Part shown: positions 51,144 to 60,534 of the stretch, in pieces | How the letters are laid out: every line of letters starts with the position of its first letter | How positions within the stretch are numbered: position 1 is the first letter of the stretch | Made by a program: the position numbers and the translations under genes | Assembly: GCF_020193575.1 (NCBI RefSeq) | Contig: NZ_JADYVD010000011.1 | Span: 62,001 to 126,000, forward strand | Direction of reading: 5' to 3' | Length of the DNA stretch: 64,000 nt | DNA from: Ensifer sp. IC4062 | Lineage (GTDB): Bacteria > Pseudomonadota > Alphaproteobacteria > Rhizobiales > Rhizobiaceae | Notes under the pieces: model-generated | Database searches by the model: none | What the model was told of the DNA's origin: nothing | Seen by the model: only the letters and a program-made list of their open reading frames with translations

Positions 51144-52234
51144 CCATGGAAATGGGCTCCTCCTTCCGCCATTTCGATGAGCTGCACCCATGGATCGATC
51201 GGCAGCATCTGCTCGAATGCATATCGGCCGTGGTCGAGACCGCAGACGTGATGACCTTCACCTTCCGGTCGGACAAGCCGGCCTGGTTCCGCTATCTGCC
51301 AGGGCAGTTCGTCACGCTGGAACTGCCCGTCGGCGAGGAGCCGGTGATGCGTACCTACACGCTGTCATCCTCGCCATCACGCCCGCTCTCGGTTGCCGTC
51401 ACCGTCAAGGCGCAGCCGGAAAGCATCGGCACGCGCTGGATGTTCGACAATCTGAAGCCGGGCATGAGGCTGAAGGCGCTCGGGCCGCTCGGGGATTTCA
51501 GCTTCGTTCGCCATCCGGGTGAGAAATACCTGTTTATCTCGGCCGGCTCCGGTGTCACGCCGATGATGTCGATGACGCGGTGGATGGCGGACTGCGCGCC
51601 CGATACCGACGTCACCTTCATTTCCTGCGCGCGTCGGCCGGAGGACCTCCTATTCCGTTCCGAGCTGGAGGTTCTCGCCCGCCAGATGCGGCGGTTCAAT
51701 CTCGGTTTTCTCGTCGAGGGCCATGAGGCGCGCCATGGCTGGCATGGGCTGCGCGGTCGCATCGATGCGACGAAGTTGCCTCTGCTCGCGCCGGACTTCC
51801 TGGAGCGGACGGTCTTTTGCTGCGGGCCTGAACCCTTCATGCGCGGCGTCAGGGAGATGCTGAAGGGTGCCGGCTTCGATATGGCGCGTTATCACGAGGA
51901 GAGCTTCCAGCCCGCCGCTGCACCGGCGGCCGAGGAGCTTGCGGTGCGCGCCGGTGCCGGAGCTTCGACGGAGGCGGCTCGGGTAACCTTCACCATGAGC
52001 GGCAAGGACGTGACTGTGGTGCCGGGCCAAACGATCCTGCAGGCCGCCCGCGCCAACGGCGTCAGGATCGGTGCCGCCTGCGAGGGCGGCATCTGTGGAA
52101 CGTGTCGCGTGATGAAGGTCGCCGGCGACGTCGAAATGAACCACAATGGCGGCATACTCGACGACGAGATCGAGGAGGGCTACATCCTTGCCTGCTGCTC
52201 TCGGCCGCTCGGCGACGTGCGGATCGAGGCTTGA
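51140..52234 (+). CDS. gbcB: glycine betaine demethylase, ferredoxin reductase subunit
   Basis: The protein has 364 residues from the ATG that overlaps the gbcA stop (ATGA). The FAD domain has LPGQFVTLELPVGEEPVMRTYTLSSSP; NAD binding follows (FISAGSGVTPMMSMTR, VFCCGPEPFM). The C-terminal plant-type [2Fe-2S] ferredoxin domain has Cys314, Cys319, Cys322 and a cysteine at 352/353 (CEGGICGTC...ACCSRP). It passes electrons from NAD(P)H to the Rieske oxygenase. The coupling implies equal synthesis of the two subunits under one riboswitch. Confidence 0.9.
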   Translation: MTMEMGSSFRHFDELHPWIDRQHLLECISAVVETADVMTFTFRSDKPAWFRYLPGQFVTLELPVGEEPVMRTYTLSSSPSRPLSVAVTVKAQPESIGTRWMFDNLKPGMRLKALGPLGDFSFVRHPGEKYLFISAGSGVTPMMSMTRWMADCAPDTDVTFISCARRPEDLLFRSELEVLARQMRRFNLGFLVEGHEARHGWHGLRGRIDATKLPLLAPDFLERTVFCCGPEPFMRGVREMLKGAGFDMARYHEESFQPAAAPAAEELAVRAGAGASTEAARVTFTMSGKDVTVVPGQTILQAARANGVRIGAACEGGICGTCRVMKVAGDVEMNHNGGILDDEIEEGYILACCSRPLGDVRIEA

Positions 52235-52246
52235 CGGGCGGGGGCG

Positions 52247-53311
52247 TCAGCGCCGCTCGGCCTGGTGGGGCAGGTGCACTTCGGCAGCTCTGACTGCGAT
52301 CGAGCCGGTCACGGTCATGTCGACACCGCTGCCCGACTTGCTCACCGCCGTCGCGCGGCTGACGAGCAAGGCAGGCCGCTCGAGGGAGACAACCGCCTTC
52401 GCGCTGGCCGCCGGCGCTGTCCCGTGCGTCGCCGCGGCGACAACGGTCAACACCGGCGGTTTCTCGGGCAGCAGGGCGCCTTGCGCCCAGACGGCCTTCA
52501 GCGCGGACGCCGACATCGCCGCGACATTCACGTCGATATCGTCGAGCGTGCCGGGCACGCGGTAGGGGCAGCGACGCTTGCCGCAATTGTGCGACGAGGA
52601 GAATTGCCACAGGGCATAGCTGTCCCAGTTCCCCATCGGAAAGACCTTGCGGATGTCCGGCTTGTAGCGGGCGTACCAGAGCGGAAGACGCGACAGCAGC
52701 CGGTGCTTATAGCGGTTCACGGCGATGTATTTTGCGGTGACATGATTGGTGTAGAGGATCGGATACCGGCCGGTACGGGCCTGGATATGCCCGGCGAAGA
52801 CAGCAGCGTCTTCCAGCGACATGTATTTTTCCGGATCGATCCCCTCGATATCGAGGACCATCACCTCGTCGTCGCGGGGATTGGCGTAGTCGAGGAAATG
52901 ATTGGCCTGATCGATGGGGTTGCCGGGCCGAGCCAGATGATAGGCTCCCCAGAGCAGGCCATACGAGCGGGCGATCATTCGGCGCGTCTGGTAGAGCTCG
53001 CGGCTGACGGCATACTTGCGCCACATCGTCTTGCAATGGGCGACCGTGTCGCCGCCATGGTCTCCGGTGCAGGAGAAACTTTCGGGTAGGCCGTCGGAAG
53101 CTTTCGCGATGAAGCCGGCGATGCGCTTGTCCTTCAGCAGCGCCTCCCAGTCGATGCTGTTCATCTCATAGGCATCGACGATGAGGGCGTTCTGCCGCTG
53201 TTTCCAGGGTTCGAGATCACGCGCGTGAACATTCACCGCCGCGAAGGTCAGACCCAGAAGGGTCACCAGGCGCAAGATCGTCCCCGAGATCGAGAGTCCC
53301 CGCTTTTCCAT
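52247..53311 (-). CDS. GH25-family lysozyme, exported
   Basis: The protein has 354 residues. A signal peptide (about 1-30, RLVTLLGLTFAAVNVHARD) is followed by a GH25 domain (about 38-270): IVDAYEMNSIDWEALL, FIAKASDG, SYGLLWGAYHLARPGNPIDQANHFL, VMVLDIEGID with the catalytic acids, YPILYTNHV and YALWQFSSSH. The C-terminal 80 residues are Ala/Val-rich and unlike the family. GH25 enzymes hydrolyse peptidoglycan glycan bonds. It converges with gbcB (12 bp between stops). Confidence 0.9.
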   Translation of the reverse strand: MEKRGLSISGTILRLVTLLGLTFAAVNVHARDLEPWKQRQNALIVDAYEMNSIDWEALLKDKRIAGFIAKASDGLPESFSCTGDHGGDTVAHCKTMWRKYAVSRELYQTRRMIARSYGLLWGAYHLARPGNPIDQANHFLDYANPRDDEVMVLDIEGIDPEKYMSLEDAAVFAGHIQARTGRYPILYTNHVTAKYIAVNRYKHRLLSRLPLWYARYKPDIRKVFPMGNWDSYALWQFSSSHNCGKRRCPYRVPGTLDDIDVNVAAMSASALKAVWAQGALLPEKPPVLTVVAAATHGTAPAASAKAVVSLERPALLVSRATAVSKSGSGVDMTVTGSIAVRAAEVHLPHQAERR

Positions 53312-53618
53312 TCACTGAGATTGCCGACATTAGCGTTAAAAGGTCGTAAATCTCAGCCCCGTGTCGATCCTGCGCGAGACGATCGCTCCTGTACACAGAC
53401 CTCTACAAGAAGCGTCACGCGCAAGTTCGGCTCTGGATTGTAGCGCTACCGCGCCGGGCTGATCGGAAAAATCAATGCCGATGCGGTTTTCATCCCGCCA
53501 CCCGTGCACTAAGTTTGACAAGGCACAAGTGCAATCGCCGGCTGCATGTTCCAAAAAAAGGGAACGAAACCCGGAATTTACCGCCGTTTTATTTCCGGCT
53601 CTCGGTCACGGAGGAACC
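53312..53618. other. divergent interval between lysozyme and BA14K-like genes
   Basis: About 305 bp. No repeat, RNA or clear operator is seen. Promoters for both flanking genes are expected here. Confidence 0.4.
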
Positions 53619-54059
53619 ATGAAGACAATGAGTGGCAAGTGGCTCTCGGCGGCGTTCGCCGTCTTGTTGTTGGCGACGTCGACCGCACCGACGCAGGCTT
53701 TCACACCCACGCCTCCAAAGATCGAAGCAGAGAGCGATGCCACCGAGGTCCAGTACCGGCCGCGCGGATATTATCGCTACGGCGACCGCTACTATTACAA
53801 CGGCTATCGCGGCTATCGTTACTATCGCCCCGGTTATCGCTATTACGATGGCGGGTGGTACCCGAGGGGAGCCTTCAGCGCTGGTGTGATAATCGGCGGG
53901 CCCATCGCCCGTCCACGCATCGCGCGTCCGCCAATGGCGCGCTACGGCAACAGGCATGTCGATTGGTGCTACGCCCGTTATCGCTCCTATAGGGCCTATG
54001 ACAATACCTATCAGCCCTATAGTGGCCCGCGCCGGCAGTGCTATTCGCCCTATAGCTAG
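53619..54059 (+). CDS. BA14K-family-like exported protein
   Basis: The protein has 146 residues from ATG 53619 (GAGGAACC upstream). A signal peptide (about 1-27, ending TQAFTP) is followed by a Tyr/Arg/Gly-rich region (RPRGYYRYGDRYYYNGYRGY), then GGPIARPRI and the C-terminal CYARYRSYRAYDNTYQPYSGPRRQC. The last stretch is the BA14K signature (C..R..SYR.YD.TY.PY.G.R..C). BA14K proteins of alphaproteobacteria are small periplasmic or surface proteins that bind carbohydrate or act as lectin-like immunogens. It is closed by a terminator. Confidence 0.85.
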   Translation: MKTMSGKWLSAAFAVLLLATSTAPTQAFTPTPPKIEAESDATEVQYRPRGYYRYGDRYYYNGYRGYRYYRPGYRYYDGGWYPRGAFSAGVIIGGPIARPRIARPPMARYGNRHVDWCYARYRSYRAYDNTYQPYSGPRRQCYSPYS

Positions 54060-54087
54060 ATCGGCCGGCAGGCCTAAGAAAGGCAGA

Positions 54088-54113
54088 GGCCGGAAATGAG
54101 TCCGGCTTTTTCC
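54088..54113 (+). terminator. intrinsic terminator of the BA14K-like gene
   Basis: GCCGGA-N6-TCCGGC is followed by a T5 run, 30 bp after the stop. Confidence 0.8.
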
Positions 54114-54164
54114 GTTGGATCACCGCAGGTGGAAAGCCGGTCCGCATCCTTCCGCAACAGCTTG

Positions 54165-55154
54165 CTACAGAATGCCGATGCGGCGGAGAATGAGCCAGGC
54201 GAGGCCCATGGAGAAGGCAATGATCAGCGTCGCGTATAGCGTGCCGCCACCATCGGCAAAGGGCAGAGCTCCCGTATTCATGCCGAAGAAACCCGTCACC
54301 AGCGTCGGCGGCAGAAGGAACGCTGTCATCAGCGACAGAATATAAAGATGCCGATTGGTCTCCGAGGAAATCTTGCTGTCGATCTCCTCGTGCAGAAGCC
54401 TCGCACGTTCCTGGAGTGCGAAGACATCCCGGTCTACCGCCTCCAGCCGATCGGAGAGTCGTTCGGTCGCGTCGATGAAACCCGGAGGCACCTCGTCCTC
54501 CTCCGATGCCCCGGCGCGCCGCAAGAGGGCGAGAATGGTCCGCAGATGCCGATGCAGTCGCACCACGGTTCTGCGCAGCGGTGCCAGCCCCGGCTGCTGC
54601 CTATGGCCCGCCTCTCCGTAGACATGATCCTCGATGACATTCAATTCTTCGGTCAGTTCCAGGACGAGCGTGATCAACGTTCTCTGGAACTCAACAACCA
54701 ACATCTCGAAGAGGTCGATCGGCCGGTTGCATTTGGCGCTTTTCTCGACGGCCGCCTTCACGCGGTCGAGGCTGCGCAGCGGATGCAGCCGCGTCGTGAT
54801 GATGATCTTGTCGGTGACCGCGAAATGCAGCCAGCCGATCGTCTTGGTGACCTCGTCGAACGTGCGCTCGAAATCCACTAGCGTTCCGTGGACGACATCA
54901 TCTGAAACGGTAATCGCCGCCTGTGTATCGTGGCTGGTCAGCGTGGCAATCGCGGCCGGCGGCAGGTTGCTGATGCGTTCGATCAGCGCAGGAGTGCGCG
55001 CGTCGCTGAGCGCCAGGTGCAGCCAGACCCAGCCGTCGCCTGCCGAGATGCTCTCCACCGAGGCGTCGGCAGCGATACGCTGGCACCGGCTTTCTCCCGG
55101 CATGAAGCGGTAGGCCCAGACAAGGCCCGGTATCTCCGGAGAAATCAGGTTCAT
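54165..55154 (-). CDS. CorA/ZntB-family metal ion transporter
   Basis: The protein has 329 residues. It has a cytoplasmic funnel domain (VWLHLALSDARTPALIERIS, HFAVTDKIIITTRLHPL), a long coiled helix, and two C-terminal helices with FFGMNTGALPF between. The pore loop lacks the acidic MPEL run of Mg2+-type CorA, and the N-terminal WLHL and RSLD patterns recall ZntB. Zn2+ or proton-coupled Zn transport is therefore possible. The product is an inner-membrane pentamer. The start at 55154 is preferred as it gives the usual length. Confidence 0.87.
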   Translation of the reverse strand: MNLISPEIPGLVWAYRFMPGESRCQRIAADASVESISAGDGWVWLHLALSDARTPALIERISNLPPAAIATLTSHDTQAAITVSDDVVHGTLVDFERTFDEVTKTIGWLHFAVTDKIIITTRLHPLRSLDRVKAAVEKSAKCNRPIDLFEMLVVEFQRTLITLVLELTEELNVIEDHVYGEAGHRQQPGLAPLRRTVVRLHRHLRTILALLRRAGASEEDEVPPGFIDATERLSDRLEAVDRDVFALQERARLLHEEIDSKISSETNRHLYILSLMTAFLLPPTLVTGFFGMNTGALPFADGGGTLYATLIIAFSMGLAWLILRRIGIL

Positions 55155-55182
55155 CTCAGCGCCTGGCCAAAGCGAAAGGAGG

Positions 55183-55275
55183 AAAAGTGTGAGCGGTTTC
55201 CGCCCGCATCCCGCACCAGCTATCAGAATCGATCGCGTATGATTTTGGGTCGATTCGACCCGAAATCATCGCAGT
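55183..55275. repeat. third-type rhizobial repeat with a 31-bp palindrome
   Basis: AGTGTGAGCGGTTTCCGCCCGCATCC is followed by a near-perfect palindrome at 55239-55269: ATGATTTTGGGTCGA and TCGACCCGAAATCAT (one mismatch in the arms). The combination of a 'GCGGTTTCCGCCCGCATC' block with 'AAATCAT' palindromes recurs between rhizobial genes, as I recall. It lies in the 295-bp gap between the ZntB-like and acyl-CoA dehydrogenase genes. Confidence 0.6.
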
Positions 55276-55449
55276 TCGGGTAATCCCGACTCGGCTTCTA
55301 ATCGCCCTCGATGACAGTTTTGTTACACTCCTGCACGTGCCAACTGACTGCAATTGACGTTGACGTTTACGTAAAAATCAATAGTGTTCGGTTCGAAGCA
55401 GGACGCGCAGTATGGTCGACATGGCAATGGCTGCACGGGGAGGACTAGC

Positions 55450-57231
55450 ATGTACAAAGCACCCGTTGATGAGATCGCATTCACGCTGAAGCACGTGGCC
55501 GGCATGGCCGAGGCCCTGGATGCCCGCGTTTTCGGTGAACTGGGCGAGGATCTGGTCGATGCAATCCTCGCGGAAGCCGGGCGCTTTGCGACGGAAGAGG
55601 TGGCCCCTCTCGGCGACGTCGGTGACCGGAACGGCGCGCGACTCGTCGACGGCGTGGTCAAGACGCCGGAAGGGTGGCGCGATCTCTATCACAATTGGAT
55701 CGACGGCGGTTGGAATGGACTGACGGCGCCGGAAGCCTTCGGGGGGCAAAATCTGCCGCATATACTGCATGTCGCCACGATGGAGATGTGGAATGCCGGC
55801 TCGATGGCTTTCGCGCTTGGCCCCACGCTGACCATGGGCGCCATCGAAGCCTTGGAGAAGCACGGCTCCGACGCGCTGAAGGCAACATATCTCGCGAAAA
55901 TGGTTTCAGGCGAGTGGACCGCCACGATGAACCTGACGGAGCCGCATGCCGGCTCCGATCTCAGTGTGCTCAAGACCCGGGCCGAACGTCGCGACGACGG
56001 CACTTATCGCATCTTCGGCCAAAAGATTTTCATTACCTGGGGCGAGCACGACTTCACCGACAACATCGTCCACCTCGTGCTGGCGCGGTTGCCCGACGCT
56101 CCTCCCGGCACGAAAGGTATTTCGTTGTTTCTCGTGCCGAAGTTCCTTGTCAACGCGGACGGGTCGCTCGGGGCCCGCAACGACCTCTTCTGCCATTCGC
56201 TCGAGCACAAGCTCGGTATTCACGGCTCGCCCACCTGCACGATGATCTATGGTGACGGCAAGTTCGGCGACGAAAAAGGTGCGATCGGTTATCTGGTCGG
56301 CGAGGAGAACCGCGGCCTCGCCTGCATGTTCACGATGATGAACAATGCCCGGCTGGCCGTCGGCATGCAGGGCGTCGCGATCGCCGATGCCGCCACCCAG
56401 AAGGCGATCGCCTATGCCAAGGAACGCACGCAGGGCCGGGCGCCGGGATGGAGCGGTGAGGGCATGAGCCCGATCATCGAGCATCCGGATGTCGCCCGCA
56501 TGCTCTTGACGATGAGGGCGCTGACACAAGGATCGCGGGCGATTGCCTATGGCTGCGCCCACGCAGTCGACATGGCACATGCCAGCAAGGGCGACGAAGC
56601 CCGCCATTGGCAGGAGCGGTCGAGCCTGCTGACGCCGATCGCAAAGTCCTTCGCCACCGATGCCGGCGTCGATGTCGCATCCCTGGGCGTCCAGGTGCAT
56701 GGCGGCATGGGCTTTATCGAGGAAACCGGGGCCGCCCGGTACCTCCGCGACGCGCGCATCGCGCCGATCTACGAAGGCACCAACGGCATCCAGGCGATCG
56801 ATCTCGTAACCCGCAAACTGCCATTATCCGATGGCGCCCATGTGCGCGGCTTCATTGCCGAGCTGAGCGAGATCGCCGCTGCTGTCAGGACCACGAACCG
56901 GAAGGGGTTCGGCGAGACGGCGGTGCGGCTCGAAGCTGCGATCGCCGATCTCTCCGACGCGACCGAATGGCTGCTCGCTGCGCTGGGCGGCGGAAACCTT
57001 ACCGATGCGCTGTCCGGTGCCACCGCCTATCAGCGGCTCTTCGGCCTGGTGCTGACAGGCGCCTATCTCGCCAAGGGTGGGATGGCGGACGCCGGCGACG
57101 GAAAGCAAGATGCGCGCATCGCGCTTTGCCGGTTCACTGCGGAGAACTTGCTTGCAGAAACAGGCGCTCTCAAGGATCGCGTCGTCAGCGGTGCGGTAAG
57201 CCTTGCGGCCGCGCGCGTCGCTCTCGATTGA
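55450..57231 (+). CDS. acyl-CoA dehydrogenase (long, DmdC/FadE-like)
   Basis: The protein has 593 residues from ATG 55450. The acyl-CoA dehydrogenase core (about 60-460) has GGWNGLTAPEAFGGQNLP, MNLTEPHAGSDLSVLKTRA, KIFITWGEHDFTDNIVHLVLARLP and HGSPTCTMIYG. The late motif ARIAPIYEGTNGIQAIDL lies near 435-452, and a C-terminal dehydrogenase extension follows. It oxidises acyl-CoA to enoyl-CoA with FAD in beta-oxidation or a related pathway. The enoyl-CoA hydratase gene follows 17 bp downstream. Confidence 0.93.
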   Translation: MYKAPVDEIAFTLKHVAGMAEALDARVFGELGEDLVDAILAEAGRFATEEVAPLGDVGDRNGARLVDGVVKTPEGWRDLYHNWIDGGWNGLTAPEAFGGQNLPHILHVATMEMWNAGSMAFALGPTLTMGAIEALEKHGSDALKATYLAKMVSGEWTATMNLTEPHAGSDLSVLKTRAERRDDGTYRIFGQKIFITWGEHDFTDNIVHLVLARLPDAPPGTKGISLFLVPKFLVNADGSLGARNDLFCHSLEHKLGIHGSPTCTMIYGDGKFGDEKGAIGYLVGEENRGLACMFTMMNNARLAVGMQGVAIADAATQKAIAYAKERTQGRAPGWSGEGMSPIIEHPDVARMLLTMRALTQGSRAIAYGCAHAVDMAHASKGDEARHWQERSSLLTPIAKSFATDAGVDVASLGVQVHGGMGFIEETGAARYLRDARIAPIYEGTNGIQAIDLVTRKLPLSDGAHVRGFIAELSEIAAAVRTTNRKGFGETAVRLEAAIADLSDATEWLLAALGGGNLTDALSGATAYQRLFGLVLTGAYLAKGGMADAGDGKQDARIALCRFTAENLLAETGALKDRVVSGAVSLAAARVALD

Positions 57232-57248
57232 GGCGGGAAGGGGAACTC

Positions 57249-58001
57249 ATGACCGATCACGTGCTTGTAGAACGCCCCGAGGGCTTCCCCGGCGTCCAGG
57301 TCATCCGCTTCAACCGGCCGGAAAAGAAGAACGCCATCACGCGCGAGATGTACGCGAAGATGACGAACGCGCTGACGATGGCTGGAGCCGATCCGACTAT
57401 CCGAGTCACCGCCTTCCTCGGAACGGACGGATGCTTCTCGGCCGGAAACGACATGGCCGATTTTCTCGCCTTTGCCATGGGCGGAACGATAGGAACCGAG
57501 GTACTCGATTTCCTGCGGGCGCTCGCGGGCGCGAGAAAACCGGTAATATCTGGCGTCGACGGCCTCGCGATCGGTATCGGTACGACCATCCATCTCCACT
57601 GCGACCTGACGGTCGCTTCAGCACGCTCGGCCTTCAAGACACCCTTCGTCGACCTCGCGTTGGTGCCTGAAGCCGCATCCAGCCTGATCGCGCCGCGCAT
57701 CATGGGGCACCAGCGCGCCTTCGCGCTTCTCGCCGCTGGAGAGCCGCTTGCTGCCGCCGATGCCTTGCAGGCCGGGCTGATCTGGAAGGTCGTCGGCCAG
57801 GAAGCGGTGGAGGAAGAGACGCTCTCGCTCGCGGCGCGCCTCGCCAGCAAGCCGCCGGAGGCCCTGCGCATCGCCCGTGACCTCATTCGTGGGGATCGAA
57901 GTGACGTGCTCTCGCGCATCGACGAGGAGGCTCAGCACTTTGCGGCGCAGTTGAAGAGTGCGGAAGCGCGCGGGGCCTTCGAAGCCTTCGTGCGTCGCTA
58001 G
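57249..58001 (+). CDS. enoyl-CoA hydratase/isomerase family protein
   Basis: The protein has 250 residues from ATG 57249. The crotonase features are FNRPEKKNAITREMYAKM, FSAGNDMADF (oxyanion hole), GVDGLAIGIGTTIHLHCDLTVAS, FKTPFVDLALVPEAASSLIAPRIMG with a Glu, and PPEALRIARDLIRGD. It would hydrate the enoyl-CoA made by the preceding dehydrogenase. The short spacing indicates one operon. Confidence 0.92.
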   Translation: MTDHVLVERPEGFPGVQVIRFNRPEKKNAITREMYAKMTNALTMAGADPTIRVTAFLGTDGCFSAGNDMADFLAFAMGGTIGTEVLDFLRALAGARKPVISGVDGLAIGIGTTIHLHCDLTVASARSAFKTPFVDLALVPEAASSLIAPRIMGHQRAFALLAAGEPLAAADALQAGLIWKVVGQEAVEEETLSLAARLASKPPEALRIARDLIRGDRSDVLSRIDEEAQHFAAQLKSAEARGAFEAFVRR

Positions 58002-58378
58002 TTCCGTGGCGAATTCGGGCCACTTGCCGCGGGCATCCTGAATTTGCACACATGCCAATTTTAATTTGTTCTTAAATAGCAGTCGCTAGCGTGCTGCCTC
58101 AGTAGGCCTTCCCCCGGAACATCCCGCCTTCAAGTGGAAACACGAAAAAGCGGACAAGATCTTCCGAAGTAGAGCGCCGGGCGTCCTCTCAGAAGTCGCG
58201 GGCGCCTGTCGTGCGGGCGGCCTCCGGCCGCATGAGGCATGCCGGTCTTGCCTTCGCGGCATGTCCATCAATTCCCGCAACTTCGTCCGTCGCTTGCCGC
58301 GACCGATCCGCTATGCGCGGGAAATCTCACGAGCTCATGTCCGGCGGAGGACGCCGGCCACTCCAGAGGAGCCCTTCC

Positions 58379-60481
58379 TTGTCCAAACGATCGAGTCTCA
58401 TGACGCGCATTCTCGTTGCCGCGTCCTGCGTTGTCGTCGGCGCCTTTGCAGGCTTTTCCGTCTATATCGATACGCTACAGAACAGTGCGGCGACAAAAGC
58501 CGTCGAGGAGAATATCGCCTCATCCGGAAACCAGGCGGCGACGAGCGTTGCCAACTGGCTGAACGGCCGCGTGACGCTGACGGCCATGGCGGGCGATGCC
58601 GCCGGCCGCGTCGCCGACGAAGCTGCCATTCAGGGTGTCCTGAAGAACGATGTTCTCACCGCCGAATTCATCTCCACCTATGTCGGCAACGAAAGCGGCA
58701 AGTTCATCACCTGGCCTGAGATGCCAATGCCGGAGGGCTACGATCCGCGACAGCGCCCGTGGTACCAGCAGGCCGTCAAGGCCGACGCGCGCGTGCTGAC
58801 CGAGCCCTACATCGACGCCTCCAGCGGCGATCTGATCATTAGCGCAGCGGTGCCGGTCAGGCATGATGGCAAGCTATATGGGGTGGCAGGTAGCGACTTC
58901 TCGCTGAAGACGCTCGTCTCCATGGTCAACTCGATCGACGTCGGCGGCGAGGGTTTCGCGTTCCTTGCGAACAAGGACGGTCAAATTCTCGTTCATCCGA
59001 ATGCCAAGCTCGTGACCAAGACGCTCGCGGACGCCTTTCCGGTCGGCACGCCGAAGATCGGCAGCGGCATCGTCAACACCGAACTCGACGGCAAGCCGAT
59101 GCTGGTCAGCTTTGTGCCGGTCAAGGGGCTTCCCTCGGTCGAGTGGTATGTCGGCTTCGTCGTGGACGCGGACGTCGCCTATTCGACGATCAGTGAGTTT
59201 CGCGTCGCCGCTACCGTTGCGACGATCCTGGCCGTTGGTGTCATGATCGCCTTCCTCGCAACGCTGCTCAGCCGCCTGGTCATCCGGCCGATCACCGAAA
59301 TGACCGGCACGATGGAAAAGCTCGCGGCCGGCAACATCGAGGTCGAAATTCCCTGCGAGGGTCGTCGCGATCAGATCGGTTCGATGGCCGCAGCCGTTGC
59401 CGTCTTCCGCTCCAATGCCGTCGAGCGTGTGCGGCTCGAGGACGAAGCGGACGCGAACCGGTCGCTCTCCGAGCGTGAGCGCCTGGACCGCGAGGCTCAG
59501 AAGGCGCGCGACGCGGCGGAAGTACAGTACGCCGTCGACGCGCTTGCGACCGGCCTTGGTCGCCTCGCCAACGGCGATCTCGCCTTCCGCATCGACAGCC
59601 CCTTTGCCGATCGCCTCGATCGCCTGAGGGCCGATTTCAACAATTCGGTTGCCAAGCTGCACGACACGCTCCGTGCGGTTGGGGTCAACGCCCGTGCAAT
59701 CGATGCCGGCGCCAGCGAGATCCGTTCGGCCGCCGACGATCTTGCCCGCCGCACGGAGCAACAGGCGGCCTCGGTCGAAGAGACGGCCGCGGCGCTCGAG
59801 GAGATCACCACGACGGTGAAGGACTCGGCTCACCGGGCGGAAGAGGTCGGAGCACTCGTCGCCCGCACCCGCGCCGGCGCCGAGAAGTCCGGTGAAGTCG
59901 TCCAGAACGCAGTGCAGGCGATGCATGCGATCGAGAAGTCGTCCGGCGAGATCTCCAACATCATTGGCGTCATCGACGACATCGCCTTCCAGACCAACCT
60001 CCTGGCTCTGAATGCCGGCGTCGAGGCGGCCCGGGCGGGCGAGGCCGGCAAGGGCTTTGCCGTGGTCGCGCAGGAAGTGCGCGAGCTTGCCCAGCGCTCT
60101 GCCAATGCCGCGAAGGAGATCAAGACGCTGATCACGACCTCCGGCGACCAGGTGCGCTCCGGCGTGACGCTCGTCGGCGACACCGGCCGGGCTCTGGAAG
60201 CGATCGTCGCGGAGGTCCAGGAGATCAACAAGCATGTGAGCGCGATCGTTATTGCAACGCGCGAGCAGTCGACGGGTCTTCAGGAGATCAACACCGCCGT
60301 CAACACCATGGATCAGGGCACGCAGCAGAACGCGGCGATGGTCGAGGAACAGACGGCGGCAAGCCACGGCCTTGCCCAGGAGGCGGCAGCACTCAACGCG
60401 CTGCTCGCTCAGTTCAACCTCGGCGAGACGCAGGCGGCCGCCCACACCAGCGCCACAAGGTACCGTCGCCGCGCGGCCTGA
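58379..60481 (+). CDS. mcpU: McpU-like chemoreceptor, dCACHE domain
   Basis: The protein has 700 residues from a TTG with GAGGAG seven bases upstream; ATG 58337 and ATG 58400 are alternatives. A first helix ([20 protein letters not shown]) and a second (about 280-300) enclose a periplasmic dCACHE domain. It bears the amino-acid-binding pattern [12 protein letters not shown] ... [19 protein letters not shown] follows, then the kinase-control tip [22 protein letters not shown]. The set matches S. meliloti McpU, a proline/amino acid receptor, whose neighbours I recall to be the same. The ligand is inferred. The tail ends RYRRRAA, so no CheR-tethering pentapeptide is seen. Confidence 0.88.
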   Translation: MSKRSSLMTRILVAASCVVVGAFAGFSVYIDTLQNSAATKAVEENIASSGNQAATSVANWLNGRVTLTAMAGDAAGRVADEAAIQGVLKNDVLTAEFISTYVGNESGKFITWPEMPMPEGYDPRQRPWYQQAVKADARVLTEPYIDASSGDLIISAAVPVRHDGKLYGVAGSDFSLKTLVSMVNSIDVGGEGFAFLANKDGQILVHPNAKLVTKTLADAFPVGTPKIGSGIVNTELDGKPMLVSFVPVKGLPSVEWYVGFVVDADVAYSTISEFRVAATVATILAVGVMIAFLATLLSRLVIRPITEMTGTMEKLAAGNIEVEIPCEGRRDQIGSMAAAVAVFRSNAVERVRLEDEADANRSLSERERLDREAQKARDAAEVQYAVDALATGLGRLANGDLAFRIDSPFADRLDRLRADFNNSVAKLHDTLRAVGVNARAIDAGASEIRSAADDLARRTEQQAASVEETAAALEEITTTVKDSAHRAEEVGALVARTRAGAEKSGEVVQNAVQAMHAIEKSSGEISNIIGVIDDIAFQTNLLALNAGVEAARAGEAGKGFAVVAQEVRELAQRSANAAKEIKTLITTSGDQVRSGVTLVGDTGRALEAIVAEVQEINKHVSAIVIATREQSTGLQEINTAVNTMDQGTQQNAAMVEEQTAASHGLAQEAAALNALLAQFNLGETQAAAHTSATRYRRRAA

Positions 60482-60508
60482 TCAGAGGTGACTGGGAAAC
60501 ATTTGGGG

Positions 60509-60534
60509 GCCCGGCATCTTGCCGGGTCTTCCTC
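60509..60534 (+). terminator. terminator-like hairpin after the chemoreceptor gene
   Basis: CCCGGC-ATCTT-GCCGGG is followed by TCTTCCT, 29 bp after the stop and at the edge of the convergent methyltransferase gene. Confidence 0.65.

Noticed and set aside
58874-60445. 523-codon open frame on the minus strand
   Set aside because: Antisense to the McpU-like receptor, which has complete domain signatures; the antisense protein has an Arg/Asp-rich composition typical of shadow frames.
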